DNA of 6,994 bases from Gammaproteobacteria bacterium (lineage in GTDB: Bacteria; Pseudomonadota; Gammaproteobacteria; Pseudomonadales; Azotimanducaceae). The position numbers were made by a program, and so were the translations under genes. The stretch spans positions 1 to 6,994 of the forward strand of contig VXNE01000247.1 in the NCBI GenBank assembly GCA_009840715.1. The letters are read 5' to 3'. Of the stretch, positions 1 to 6,225 are shown piece by piece. Positions within the stretch are counted from its first letter, which is position 1. Every line of letters starts with the position of its first letter. A model generated the notes under the pieces. The model was not told where the DNA came from. It did not search any database and saw nothing but the letters and a program-made list of their open reading frames with translations.

Positions 1-1
1 C

Positions 2-28
2 TTCAAGGCCCGCCCCAACCCCCTTGAA
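2..28. repeat. Inverted repeat overlapping the -35 element
   Basis: TTCAAGG (2-8) and CCTTGAA (22-28) are perfect 7-bp inverted arms separated by 13 bp. The right arm covers most of the proposed -35 (24-29). It could be an operator for a dimeric regulator, or a stem-loop at the end of an unseen upstream transcript; the spacer is C-rich and no T tract follows. It does not resemble the AT-rich ArgR box known from enteric bacteria. Function is inferred from position alone. Confidence 0.35.
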
Positions 29-51
29 CTGCCGCGAATCTCCGCTATAGT
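24..51 (+). promoter_or_regulatory. Probable sigma70-type promoter for argD-argF
   Basis: A -35-like TTGAAC (24-29) and a -10-like TATAGT (46-51) are separated by 16 bp. Each hexamer differs from consensus by one or two bases, which stands out in such GC-rich DNA. Transcription would begin near 57-59, giving a leader of about 67 nt before the argD start codon. The promoter reads toward argD and argF and no other promoter is visible before argD, so it probably drives both. The call rests on motif match and spacing only. Confidence 0.6.
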
Positions 52-60
52 CGCGCGTTT

Positions 61-92
61 CTGGGCAGCCTGACCGCTGCCCGGTTTGTTTT
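61..92 (+). terminator. Terminator-like hairpin with T-rich tail in the argD leader
   Basis: GGGCAGC (63-69) pairs with GCTGCCC (76-82) around a 6-nt loop. The stem can extend by one G-T and one C-G pair to 61-84. The run TTTGTTTT (85-92) follows directly, so the element has the form of an intrinsic terminator on the plus strand. It lies just downstream of the expected start of the argD transcript, not before the promoter. It may end an upstream transcript, attenuate the arg transcript, act as a 5' stabilising stem, or be a DNA operator palindrome. No ATG lies between 58 and 125, so a classical leader peptide is unlikely. Confidence 0.5.
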
Positions 93-125
93 GGGGCGCC
101 ACGCGCGCCTCGAGGAGTCGGCCAG

Positions 126-1289
126 ATGACAGCGATCATGCCCACCTACGGGCGGTACGACGTGACCTTCGATCACGGGAAGGGAGCCCGGATCTACGAC
201 GACGCGGGCAAGGAGTACCTGGACGCCCTCTGCGGCCTCGCGGTGACCGGGCTCGGCCACGCGCATCCCGGGGTCACGAAGGCCATCGCGGACCAGGCCG
301 GCCAGCTCCTCCACACGTCGAACCTGTACGGGATCGCCAACCAGCAGCGGCTCGCGGAGCGGCTGGTGGCCCTGTCGGGCATGGACAACGTCTTCTTCGG
401 CAACTCCGGCGCCGAGGCGAACGAGGCCGCCATCAAGCTCGCGCGGCTGTACGGCCACTCGAAGGGCGTGGCGGCGCCGGCCGTCGTGGTCGTGGACGAC
501 AGTTTCCACGGGCGTACGATGGCGACGCTGACGGCCACCGGCAACCGCAAGGTGCAGGCCGGCTTCGAGCCGCTGCTGAGCGGCTTCGTACGCGCGCCGT
601 ACAACGATGTCTCCGCGATCCGCACCATCGCGGCGAACGACAAGAACGTCGTGGCGGTGCTGGTGGAGCCGATCCTGGGCGAGGGCGGCATCCGGATACC
701 GGGCGACGACTACCTGCCGGAGCTGCGCGCCCTCTGCGACGACCACGGTTGGCTGCTGATGCTGGACGAGGTGCAGACCGGGAACGGACGCTCGGGCCGG
801 TACTTCTGCTACCAGCACACCGACATCCTGCCGGACGTGGTGACTACCGCGAAGGGCCTCGGCAACGGCGTGCCCATCGGCGCCTGCCTGGCCCGGGGCA
901 AGGCCGCCGAGATCCTCGTTCCGGGGACACACGCATCGACCTTCGGGGGCAACCCGCTCGTCTGCGCCGCCGCGAACGCCGTGCTCGACGAACTCGAAGG
1001 GGGGCTGATCGAACGGGCCGCTGAACTCGGGGACCGCTTCCTCGCCGGGCTCCGGGAAGGACTCAGGGGCAACAACCAGGTGAAGGAGATCCGCGGCAAG
1101 GGGCTGCTCCTCGCCGTCGAGCTCCACCAGCAGTGCACCCAACTCGCCCAGGAGGCGCTCGACCGCGGCCTGCTGCTGAACGTCGCCGCCGGGAACGTCG
1201 TGCGGCTGCTGCCGCCGCTGATCCTGACCGACGACGAGGCGGACGAGGTCGTGGGGATCGTCGTCGACCTCGTCAACGGGCTCGCATGA
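126..1289 (+). CDS. argD: Acetylornithine aminotransferase (ArgD)
   Basis: This is a PLP-dependent class III aminotransferase of 387 residues, close to the usual ArgD length. It interconverts N-acetylglutamate 5-semialdehyde and N-acetylornithine with glutamate as amino donor, in the cytoplasm; members of this family may also act in lysine synthesis. The phosphate-binding stretch GNSGAEANEAAIK lies near residues 92-104. The PLP-ring aspartate is D214 in LDEVQTGNGRSG, and the Schiff-base lysine is K243 in TTAKGLGNGVPIG. THASTFGGNPL follows. The start at 126 is supported by GAGGAG at 112-117, eight bases upstream; the next ATG, at 138, is too far from it. The stop codon lies within the start region of argF, which points to one transcript. 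The related 4-aminobutyrate and succinylornithine aminotransferases are less likely given the ArgD-like sequence and the argF neighbour. Confidence 0.93.
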   Translation: MTAIMPTYGRYDVTFDHGKGARIYDDAGKEYLDALCGLAVTGLGHAHPGVTKAIADQAGQLLHTSNLYGIANQQRLAERLVALSGMDNVFFGNSGAEANEAAIKLARLYGHSKGVAAPAVVVVDDSFHGRTMATLTATGNRKVQAGFEPLLSGFVRAPYNDVSAIRTIAANDKNVVAVLVEPILGEGGIRIPGDDYLPELRALCDDHGWLLMLDEVQTGNGRSGRYFCYQHTDILPDVVTTAKGLGNGVPIGACLARGKAAEILVPGTHASTFGGNPLVCAAANAVLDELEGGLIERAAELGDRFLAGLREGLRGNNQVKEIRGKGLLLAVELHQQCTQLAQEALDRGLLLNVAAGNVVRLLPPLILTDDEADEVVGIVVDLVNGLA

Positions 1290-1321
1290 TGGCCTCCCTC
1301 TCTGGCGGAATGGAAGGCGGT

Positions 1322-2227
1322 ATGGAGACACGCCACTTCCTGAGCCTCACGGACTTCAGTCCCGAGGAACTGACGCACGTCGTCTCCCGTGCAGCCGAGC
1401 TGAAGCGGTGGCACCGCGAGGGCCGTGACTGGCGCCCGCTCGCGGGCAAGACGCTCGCGATGGTGTTCGAACTCAACTCGACACGCACGCGCGTCGCGTT
1501 CGAGGTCGGCATGCACCAGTTGGGTGGCCACGCCATCTGCCTGACGCCCAGGGAAACACAGATCTCGCGCTCCGAGCCGATCGAGGATACGGCCCGCGTG
1601 CTGGCGGAAATGGTGGACATCGTCATGCTGCGCACGCTGCGCCACGAAGACGTGACGGCGTTCGCGGAGGCGTCCGCGGTCCCGCTGATCAACGGGATGA
1701 GCGCGCGCTTCCACCCGTGCCAGTTGCTGGCGGACGTACAGACCTTCGAGGAAGTCCGGGGCCCGATCGCCGGCCGGACCGTGGCGTTCGTGGGCGACGG
1801 CTACAACATGTGCCACTCCTACATCAACGCGTCGCGGCAGTTCGGCTTCGACCTCAGGATTGCGACGCCCGAGACGTATCGGCCCGACGCGGCGCTGCTT
1901 GCCGGTGTCAACAGCGCCGAGTGGATGGACTGCCCGCGTGCGGCGGTGGAGAATGCGGACCTCGTGGTGACGGACGTGTGGTCCTCCATGGGCCACGAGG
2001 GTGAGGCCGGGGAGCGCCGCCGCGCGTTCGAGGGCTTCCAGGTGACGCCGGCGCTGCTCGACCTCGCGAGTGACGACGCGGTGTTCATGCACTGCCTGCC
2101 GGCGCACCGCGGCGAGGAAGTCAGCGCCGACATGCTCGACGATCCCCGGTCCGTCGTGGTCACCGAAGCGGGCAACCGCCTCCATTCGCAGAAGGCCCTG
2201 CTGGAGTTCCTCGTCGGCGCCGGCTGA
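1322..2227 (+). CDS. argF: Ornithine carbamoyltransferase (ArgF)
   Basis: This enzyme transfers the carbamoyl group of carbamoyl phosphate to ornithine to give citrulline in arginine synthesis. From the ATG at 1322 it has 301 residues, near the roughly 305 of Pseudomonas-type enzymes, and starts METRHFLSLTDFS, the usual family N-terminus. The carbamoyl-phosphate motif STRTR is at 53-57. FHPCQLLAD and GDGYNMCHS follow, then the ornithine-loop SMG in DVWSSMG, and the catalytic-cysteine motif MHCLPAHRGEE. SMG favours ornithine over N-acetylornithine carbamoyltransferase. GGAAGG (1312-1317) lies just upstream of 1322. In-frame ATGs at 1286, 1289 and 1310 are alternatives; 1286 would give an ATGA overlap with argD but adds residues that are not conserved. 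The residue after FE, usually lysine (FEK-STRTR), is leucine here (FELNSTRTR). Confidence 0.93.
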   Translation: METRHFLSLTDFSPEELTHVVSRAAELKRWHREGRDWRPLAGKTLAMVFELNSTRTRVAFEVGMHQLGGHAICLTPRETQISRSEPIEDTARVLAEMVDIVMLRTLRHEDVTAFAEASAVPLINGMSARFHPCQLLADVQTFEEVRGPIAGRTVAFVGDGYNMCHSYINASRQFGFDLRIATPETYRPDAALLAGVNSAEWMDCPRAAVENADLVVTDVWSSMGHEGEAGERRRAFEGFQVTPALLDLASDDAVFMHCLPAHRGEEVSADMLDDPRSVVVTEAGNRLHSQKALLEFLVGAG

Positions 2228-2250
2228 AGCCGGAGCCGCGGTCAGACCGC
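2220..2250. other. Two GC hairpins at the argF/pgpA convergent junction
   Basis: Only 14 bp separate the stop codons of argF (plus) and pgpA (minus). CCGGC-TGAA-GCCGG (2220-2233) holds the argF stop in its loop. GCGGT-CAG-ACCGC (2238-2250) overlaps the pgpA stop. Neither is followed by a T tract on either strand, so they are not classical intrinsic terminators. They may impede or stabilise convergent transcripts, or simply reflect GC-rich chance pairing. Confidence 0.3.
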
Positions 2251-2784
2251 AGCGACCGCCCAGCGCCCCGCGTGGATCACGGCGAGGGCGAGGAGTCCCG
2301 CCAGGACATCGTCGAGCAGCACGCCGAGGCCACCTCCGACCTCCCGGTCCGCCCAGGACACCGGCCACGGCTTCCAGATGTCGAACAGGCGGAACAGGAC
2401 GCATGCCGCGACCATCAGGGGTAGCTCGGGCGGGACGAACAGGAGCGCAACCCAGACGCCGGCGACCTCGTCCAGCACCAGGGCGGGATCGTCGTGCAGG
2501 CGTCGCCGCGCGCAAAGAAAGTGCAGGAGCCAGCCGGCGCCCGCCACCAGCGTGGCGGTCGCCGCGACCTGCACCAGCGGCGAGGCGCCCGCGAACGCTA
2601 TCCACCAGAGGAGCGCGCCTAGCAGGGTGCCCCACGTGCCGGGTGCGAGCGGCAGGAAGCCGGCCCCGAGACCGGTGGCGACCAGCACGTCCGGGGCGGC
2701 CAGGTCGCGCGGCGTGAGACGGCTATTCGAAATGGCGGAAACCCGCGGGATGGTTGGGGTCCAGCGCCACGGGACGTCCGGCAT
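2242..2784 (-). CDS. pgpA: Phosphatidylglycerophosphatase A (PgpA)
   Basis: A 180-residue membrane enzyme that dephosphorylates phosphatidylglycerophosphate to phosphatidylglycerol. Family motifs appear in order: ATGLGAGFLPLAPGTWGT (about 36-53), HDDPALVLDEVAG (97-109), FRLFDIWKPWP (131-141), then an acidic GVLLDDVLAG near 154-163. Hydrophobic segments lie at about 54-90, 109-130 and 155-170, as in the multi-span family (E. coli PgpA has 172 residues). It is the last gene of the minus-strand operon, in the common thiL-pgpA order. The only ATG, at 2784, lies 62 bases inside thiL, and a stop lies just upstream in frame. The next possible start, a GTG at 2688, would give about 148 residues and remove the PRDL segment before the core. 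I keep 2784, though the first 20 or so residues look unlike the family. Confidence 0.9.
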   Translation of the reverse strand: MPDVPWRWTPTIPRVSAISNSRLTPRDLAAPDVLVATGLGAGFLPLAPGTWGTLLGALLWWIAFAGASPLVQVAATATLVAGAGWLLHFLCARRRLHDDPALVLDEVAGVWVALLFVPPELPLMVAACVLFRLFDIWKPWPVSWADREVGGGLGVLLDDVLAGLLALAVIHAGRWAVAAV

Positions 2785-3604
2785 CGAACAGGGTCACGCC
2801 CTCCCCCACGACGATCCTGCCGACGGGATGTACCGACTCCGCGACCGGCGTTGGCGCCGACGCCGTGAACAGCAACTCGTAGTCGTCCCCGCAGGAGAGC
2901 GCGGTGCGCGCGTCGACGTCCGGGCAGACGGGCACGGACTCGAGGTCAACCTCGGCGCCCACCGCGCTCGCGGTGCAGAGGTGACCGAGGTCGGACAGGA
3001 ACCCGTCCGAGATGTCGAGGGCGGCGGACGCGATGCCCCGAAGCGAAACACCAAGCGCAAGCCTGGGCTCGACCCGGTAGAAGCGCGGGTCGCCGGCGAG
3101 TCGGGCCGCGTACCCGACGCCGAGGGCGCCGGACAGGTACACCCGGTCTCCGGGACGGGCGCCTGAACGCACGAGGGCCTCGCCTCGGGGCACGATGCCG
3201 TGCGCCGCCACGGACACGCTCAAGGGGCCGCGTGCCAGGTTGCCGCCCACGACGGCGACGCCATGGCGCGCGGCGGCTTCGGCCAGACCCCGGGCAAAGG
3301 CTTCGATCCAGGGGATGTTCGGCTCCGGTGCGGTGAGTGCCACCACGCAGTAGCGGGCCTCCGCGCCCATCGCGGCGAGGTCGGAGAGGTTGACGCCCAT
3401 GGCCCGGGCACCGACGAGGTCGCCGGATGCGTCCGTCGGAAAGTGCCGCCCGGCTACGAGCGTGTCCGTGGTGACCGCGAGATCGAAGCCGGAAGGTACG
3501 GCGACGAGGGCCGCGTCGTCGCCGGGCCCGAGCAGGACGCCCTCGCCCTTGGCCCGCTCTCCCAGGATCGCGACGATCCGGTCGATCAGGGCGAACTCGT
3601 CCAT
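2723..3604 (-). CDS. thiL: Thiamine-monophosphate kinase (ThiL)
   Basis: ThiL phosphorylates thiamine monophosphate to thiamine diphosphate with ATP and belongs to the PurM/AIR-synthase superfamily. Recognisable motifs are LGPGDDAAL (25-33), TDTLVAGRHF (46-55), VNLSDLAAMGA (71-81), VVGGNLARGPLSVS (118-131), DISDGFLSDLGH, SCGDDYELLF (237-246) and a terminal GFRHFE. At 293 residues it is shorter than E. coli ThiL (about 325), mainly from a short linker between LSGALG and RVEPRLALG and a compact C-terminus. Substitutions against the common family motifs are GGDTT to GGNLA (N122), SGGEDYEL to SCGDDYEL, and DGL to DGF. The start ATG shares one base with the nusB stop (TGATG), implying translational coupling. 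Length aside, all blocks are present in one frame, so I see no frameshift. Confidence 0.9.
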   Translation of the reverse strand: MDEFALIDRIVAILGERAKGEGVLLGPGDDAALVAVPSGFDLAVTTDTLVAGRHFPTDASGDLVGARAMGVNLSDLAAMGAEARYCVVALTAPEPNIPWIEAFARGLAEAAARHGVAVVGGNLARGPLSVSVAAHGIVPRGEALVRSGARPGDRVYLSGALGVGYAARLAGDPRFYRVEPRLALGVSLRGIASAALDISDGFLSDLGHLCTASAVGAEVDLESVPVCPDVDARTALSCGDDYELLFTASAPTPVAESVHPVGRIVVGEGVTLFDAGRPVALDPNHPAGFRHFE

Positions 3605-4023
3605 CAGGTCTCGGCGGTGCGGAGATCGCGGGCGACGCGGTCGAGGATGCCGTTGACGTACTTGTAGCTGTCCTCGGCGCCGAACGTCTTGGCCAGCCGT
3701 ACGTACTCGTCGATGGCCACGCGGAAGGGCACGTCGATGCGCGAGCGCAGTTCGTAGGCGCCGGCGCGCAGGATCGCGCGCTCGACCTGGTCGAGGGCGG
3801 CGACGCTCCGGTCGAGGTAGGAAGCGAACGTGGCGTCGAGTTCCGGGGCGCCGTCGAGCACGCCGCGCAGGCAGGCGTCGAAGAACTCGGCATCCGCCCG
3901 GTCGAGGGCGCCGTTGTCCGCGAACTGCGCCCCGATGGCGTCCGCGGGCTGGCCGCCGAGTTGCCACTGGTAGATGGCCTGAACCAGCGCGCGTCGCGCG
4001 CGGCGGCGCGCCCAGGCGTTCAT
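3604..4023 (-). CDS. nusB: Transcription antitermination protein NusB
   Basis: NusB, with S10 (NusE), binds boxA RNA in rRNA operons and supports antitermination and rRNA processing. The protein has 139 residues, the same as E. coli NusB. It begins with the typical arginine-rich RNA-binding helix (MNAWARRRARRALVQAIYQW). It ends with the conserved helical region VERAILRAGAYEL, IDVPFRVAIDEYVRLAKTFG and KYVNGILDRVA. The ATG at 4023 overlaps the ribH stop as ATGA. No convincing Shine-Dalgarno precedes it, so translation is probably coupled to ribH. The reading frame stays open upstream, but into ribH, and the conserved start is clear. Confidence 0.93.
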   Translation of the reverse strand: MNAWARRRARRALVQAIYQWQLGGQPADAIGAQFADNGALDRADAEFFDACLRGVLDGAPELDATFASYLDRSVAALDQVERAILRAGAYELRSRIDVPFRVAIDEYVRLAKTFGAEDSYKYVNGILDRVARDLRTAET

Positions 4024-4493
4024 CGGAGCCGGTCGAGGACCGCGGCCAACTCGAGCGCGGCGCGGGCGGCGTCGCCGCCCTTGTCGCCCTGGTCCGGATC
4101 GGCCCGCACGACCGCCTGCTCGTCGGTGTTCGTCGTGAGCACCCCGAAGACCATCGGAACGCCGGTCTCGAGCGCGGCGCGCTGCAGGCCGGCGGCGCAC
4201 TCGCCGGACACGTAATCGAAGTGCGGGGTCTCGCCGCGGATGACCGCACCGAGGGCGATGACCGCGTGCGGTGCCAGGGACTGGGCGGCACGCCGGGCGA
4301 CGACGGGCAGATCGAACGACCCGGGAACGCGGAACACGTCGATGTCGTCCTGCGCGACCCCGTACCGGGCGAGGGTCGCCAGGGCGCTATCGAGCATGGG
4401 GTCCACCACCGAGGCATTGAAGCGCGCCGCAACGATGGCGATGCGGCGTCCGCTGCCGTCGAGTTCCAGGTCCGTGGGCTTTTCGTCCGCCAT
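4020..4493 (-). CDS. ribH: 6,7-dimethyl-8-ribityllumazine synthase (RibH)
   Basis: Lumazine synthase condenses 5-amino-6-ribitylaminouracil with dihydroxybutanone phosphate, the penultimate step of riboflavin synthesis; family members form pentamers or 60-mer capsids. The protein has 157 residues, a normal length. Motifs are ARFN (23-26), VPGSFDLP (56-63), GAVIRGETPHFDYV with the catalytic histidine H91, GVLTTNTDEQA (117-127), R130, and the phosphate-binding GDKGGDAA (136-143). The common VPGAFELP is SFD here, so the usual glutamate is an aspartate (D61). GGGAGA six bases before the ATG is a clear ribosome binding site. It follows ribD after 44 bp and overlaps nusB by 4 bp. The riboflavin synthase gene often found upstream is absent. 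Confidence 0.95.
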   Translation of the reverse strand: MADEKPTDLELDGSGRRIAIVAARFNASVVDPMLDSALATLARYGVAQDDIDVFRVPGSFDLPVVARRAAQSLAPHAVIALGAVIRGETPHFDYVSGECAAGLQRAALETGVPMVFGVLTTNTDEQAVVRADPDQGDKGGDAARAALELAAVLDRLR

Positions 4494-4537
4494 CGGTTCT
4501 CCCGTTCGGGGGACCGTCGCCGAGTCCCGCCAGGTGG

Positions 4538-5620
4538 TCAGGAAGCGGCGTCGCGGCGGATCGTGAGCCGGACATCCTCTCCCAACATGGTCACATCAGC
4601 GATTCTACCCGTGACCGCCTCGGCCATGCGCGCGAGGCCCAGCCGCGCGAGGGGCCTGGCATCGCTGCCGAGGAGCCGGGCCGCGACGTAGACGATCAGT
4701 TCGTCCCAAAGGTCCGTCTCGAGGAAGGCCCCGGCCAGCGTGGGTCCGGCCTCGACGAGCACTTCATTGCACTGGCGCTCGCCCAGGTACGCCAGGAGCT
4801 TGGCGAGATCGACCTGCGGATTGCCGTCTCGCCACACCTCGGGGCCGGACGTGGGGTCGCCGTCGCGGCCGCAGGCGAGGAGCAGCGCGCCGCCGTCCGT
4901 GAGCACGGTGGCGTCCGGAGGCAGGACGCCGGTCGCGCTCACCACGACGCGGAGCGGCTGGCGCAGGCGTCCGTCCGCGGCGAAGCGCCCGTCGCGCACC
5001 GTGAGCCGGGGGTTGTCGAGGCGCACCGTGCCGGCGCCGGTGATCACGGCGCAACTGCGCGCGCGCCAGTGCTGCACGTCGGCGCGGGCCGCGGCGCCCG
5101 TGATCCACTGGCTCTCGCCGCTCGCCATCGCGGTCCGCCCATCGAGAGACACGGCGGTCTTGATGCGCACCCAGGGGCGCCCCGTCGCGAGGCGGGTGGT
5201 CCAGCCCAGGTTCAGCTCGCGCGCCTCGGGCAGGTCGATCAACTCGACGGCGATGCCGGCGGCCCGCAGGCGCTCGAAGCCGGCCCCCGCGATACGGGGA
5301 TGCGGGTCGGTCATGGCGGCCACGACGCGCCGGATGCCCGCCTCGACCAGGGCGTCCGTGCAGGGCGGCGTCCTGCCGTGGAAGGAACACGGCTCGAGGG
5401 AGACGTACGCCGTCGCTCCCGAGACGTCGGACCCGGCATCGGCGAGGGCGCGCACTTCGGCGTGCGCCTCGCCGGTCCGGACGTGCCAGCCGCGGCCGAG
5501 CGTGCGGCCGTCCCGCACGATCAGGCAGCCGACGCGCGGGTTGGGTGCGCAGGTGTAGAGGCCGTGTTCGGCGAGGGCGACGGCGGCGCGCAGGAACAGG
5601 CGGTCGGCGTTTCGGGACAT
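4538..5620 (-). CDS. ribD: Bifunctional pyrimidine deaminase/reductase (RibD)
   Basis: RibD deaminates 2,5-diamino-6-ribosylamino-pyrimidinone 5'-phosphate and then reduces the ribosyl chain with NADPH, the second and third steps of riboflavin synthesis. It has 360 residues (E. coli 367). The N-terminal zinc deaminase domain (about 1-145) shows APNPRVGC, HAE (H53, E55) and PCSFHGRTPPC with zinc ligands C78 and C87. The C-terminal reductase domain shows RIKTAVSLDGRTA (K154, D160), SGESQWITG, GAGTVRLDNPRLTVR and EAGPTLAGAFL. Both halves are intact and fused. The helix usually written AGKG or AGRG reads AGAG at 111-114. The gene starts 19 bp after the nrdR stop with no strong ribosome binding site, consistent with the common nrdR-ribD operon. 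Confidence 0.95.
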   Translation of the reverse strand: MSRNADRLFLRAAVALAEHGLYTCAPNPRVGCLIVRDGRTLGRGWHVRTGEAHAEVRALADAGSDVSGATAYVSLEPCSFHGRTPPCTDALVEAGIRRVVAAMTDPHPRIAGAGFERLRAAGIAVELIDLPEARELNLGWTTRLATGRPWVRIKTAVSLDGRTAMASGESQWITGAAARADVQHWRARSCAVITGAGTVRLDNPRLTVRDGRFAADGRLRQPLRVVVSATGVLPPDATVLTDGGALLLACGRDGDPTSGPEVWRDGNPQVDLAKLLAYLGERQCNEVLVEAGPTLAGAFLETDLWDELIVYVAARLLGSDARPLARLGLARMAEAVTGRIADVTMLGEDVRLTIRRDAAS

Positions 5621-5639
5621 GGACTGCGTCGCGGGCCGG

Positions 5640-6098
5640 TCAGTCGTTCTCGGGACTCAGCCGCCGGACTTCCTCGGAGAAGTCGCGGATGTCCTGGAAG
5701 TCCCGGTAGACGGAGGCGAAGCGTACGTATGCGACCGCGTCCATCGCGCGCAGTTCCTCCATCACCGCCTCGCCGACCGTCCGCGACGGCACCTCGCGCT
5801 CGCCCGTCGAGCGAAGCACATGCGTGATGTGGCCGATGGCGTTCTCGATCGCCTCGGCGCCCACCGGGCGTTTCTCCAGCGCCCGCAGCATGCCGGCGCG
5901 CAGCTTCTCCTCGTTGAACGGTTCCCTGGCGCCGTTGCTCTTAACGACGTGGGGCATCACGAGGGCGGGGCGCTCGTAGGTGGTGAAGCGTTCGCCGCAG
6001 CCCTGGCACGCCCTGCGCCGACGCACTTCGCCGCCTTCGGCGACGAGGCGCGAGTCGATCACCCGGGTGTCTTCGTCGCCGCAGAAGGGGCAGTGCAT
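5640..6098 (-). CDS. nrdR: Transcriptional repressor NrdR
   Basis: NrdR is a zinc-ribbon/ATP-cone repressor that senses ATP/dATP and represses ribonucleotide reductase operons through paired NrdR boxes. The protein has 152 residues, typical of the family. The zinc ribbon uses C3, C6, C31 and C34 (MHCPFCG and RRACQGCG), followed by ERFTTYE. The ATP-cone begins around 49 with VVKSNGAREPFNEEKL and includes ALEKRPV and the DAVAYVRFASVYRDF end. The start was chosen because MHCPFCG is the invariant N-terminus; the frame stays open upstream but codes for nothing family-like. No strong Shine-Dalgarno precedes it. As first gene of the operon its expression sets that of ribD onward. No nrd gene lies in the window. 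Confidence 0.95.
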   Translation of the reverse strand: MHCPFCGDEDTRVIDSRLVAEGGEVRRRRACQGCGERFTTYERPALVMPHVVKSNGAREPFNEEKLRAGMLRALEKRPVGAEAIENAIGHITHVLRSTGEREVPSRTVGEAVMEELRAMDAVAYVRFASVYRDFQDIRDFSEEVRRLSPEND

Positions 6099-6225
6099 GC
6101 GAACAGTCGCCAGTGGGTGGGGACCGCGCGATTGTACTGTGTCGTCCGGGCCGCCCCCCGGCGGACGCGTGCGCCGAGCCCCCTTTGCGTCCATGATACG
6201 GACCTCGCAACCGGGGAGAGTCATC
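6099..6225. other. Divergent intergenic region between nrdR and gloB
   Basis: This 127-bp region separates two divergent genes. It contains the minus-strand TACAAT described separately and a small GC hairpin, CCGCC-CCCC-GGCGG (6151-6164). The gloB ribosome binding site lies at 6213-6220. I see no convincing plus-strand -35/-10 pair for gloB and no paired NrdR boxes. No small ORF or RNA gene was recognised. Confidence 0.5.
6131..6136 (-). promoter_or_regulatory. Probable -10 element for the nrdR-pgpA operon
   Basis: On the minus strand this reads TACAAT, one base from the TATAAT consensus, in otherwise GC-rich DNA. Transcription would start near 6124, giving a leader of about 26 nt before the nrdR ATG. 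The region 17 bp upstream is a G run with no recognisable -35, so the promoter may be weak or activator-dependent. No other good candidate was seen for the operon. Confidence 0.45.

Noticed and set aside
1133..1321. N-terminal extension of ArgF into argD
   Set aside because: The extra residues are Arg/Ala-rich read-through of argD in another frame. The family N-terminus starts at 1322, which also has a ribosome binding site.
45..1331. A 428-codon minus-strand frame opposite argD
   Set aside because: It lies fully antisense to argD, shows biased Val/Arg/His composition and no family motif, and has no plausible promoter.
809..2635. A 608-codon open frame on the minus strand opposite argD and argF
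   Set aside because: It is an antisense shadow of GC-rich genes: low-complexity Arg/Ala/Gly/Pro/Ser composition, no recognisable domain, and it crosses argF and part of pgpA, which have clear family motifs.
2723..4432. A single long frame joining ribH-antiphase sequence to thiL
   Set aside because: Only the last 294 codons (from 3604) are thiL. The upstream part is out-of-frame reading of nusB and ribH with low-complexity composition, so it is not a fusion protein.
4494..4537. Possible remnant of ribE or a riboswitch between ribD and ribH
   Set aside because: At 44 bp the gap is too short for either. It shows only the ribH ribosome binding site and no recognisable coding remnant.
6151..6164. 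Short CCGCC/GGCGG hairpin as a terminator
   Set aside because: It has a five-base stem and no T tract on either strand. It lies between divergent genes, where no transcript would be expected to end.
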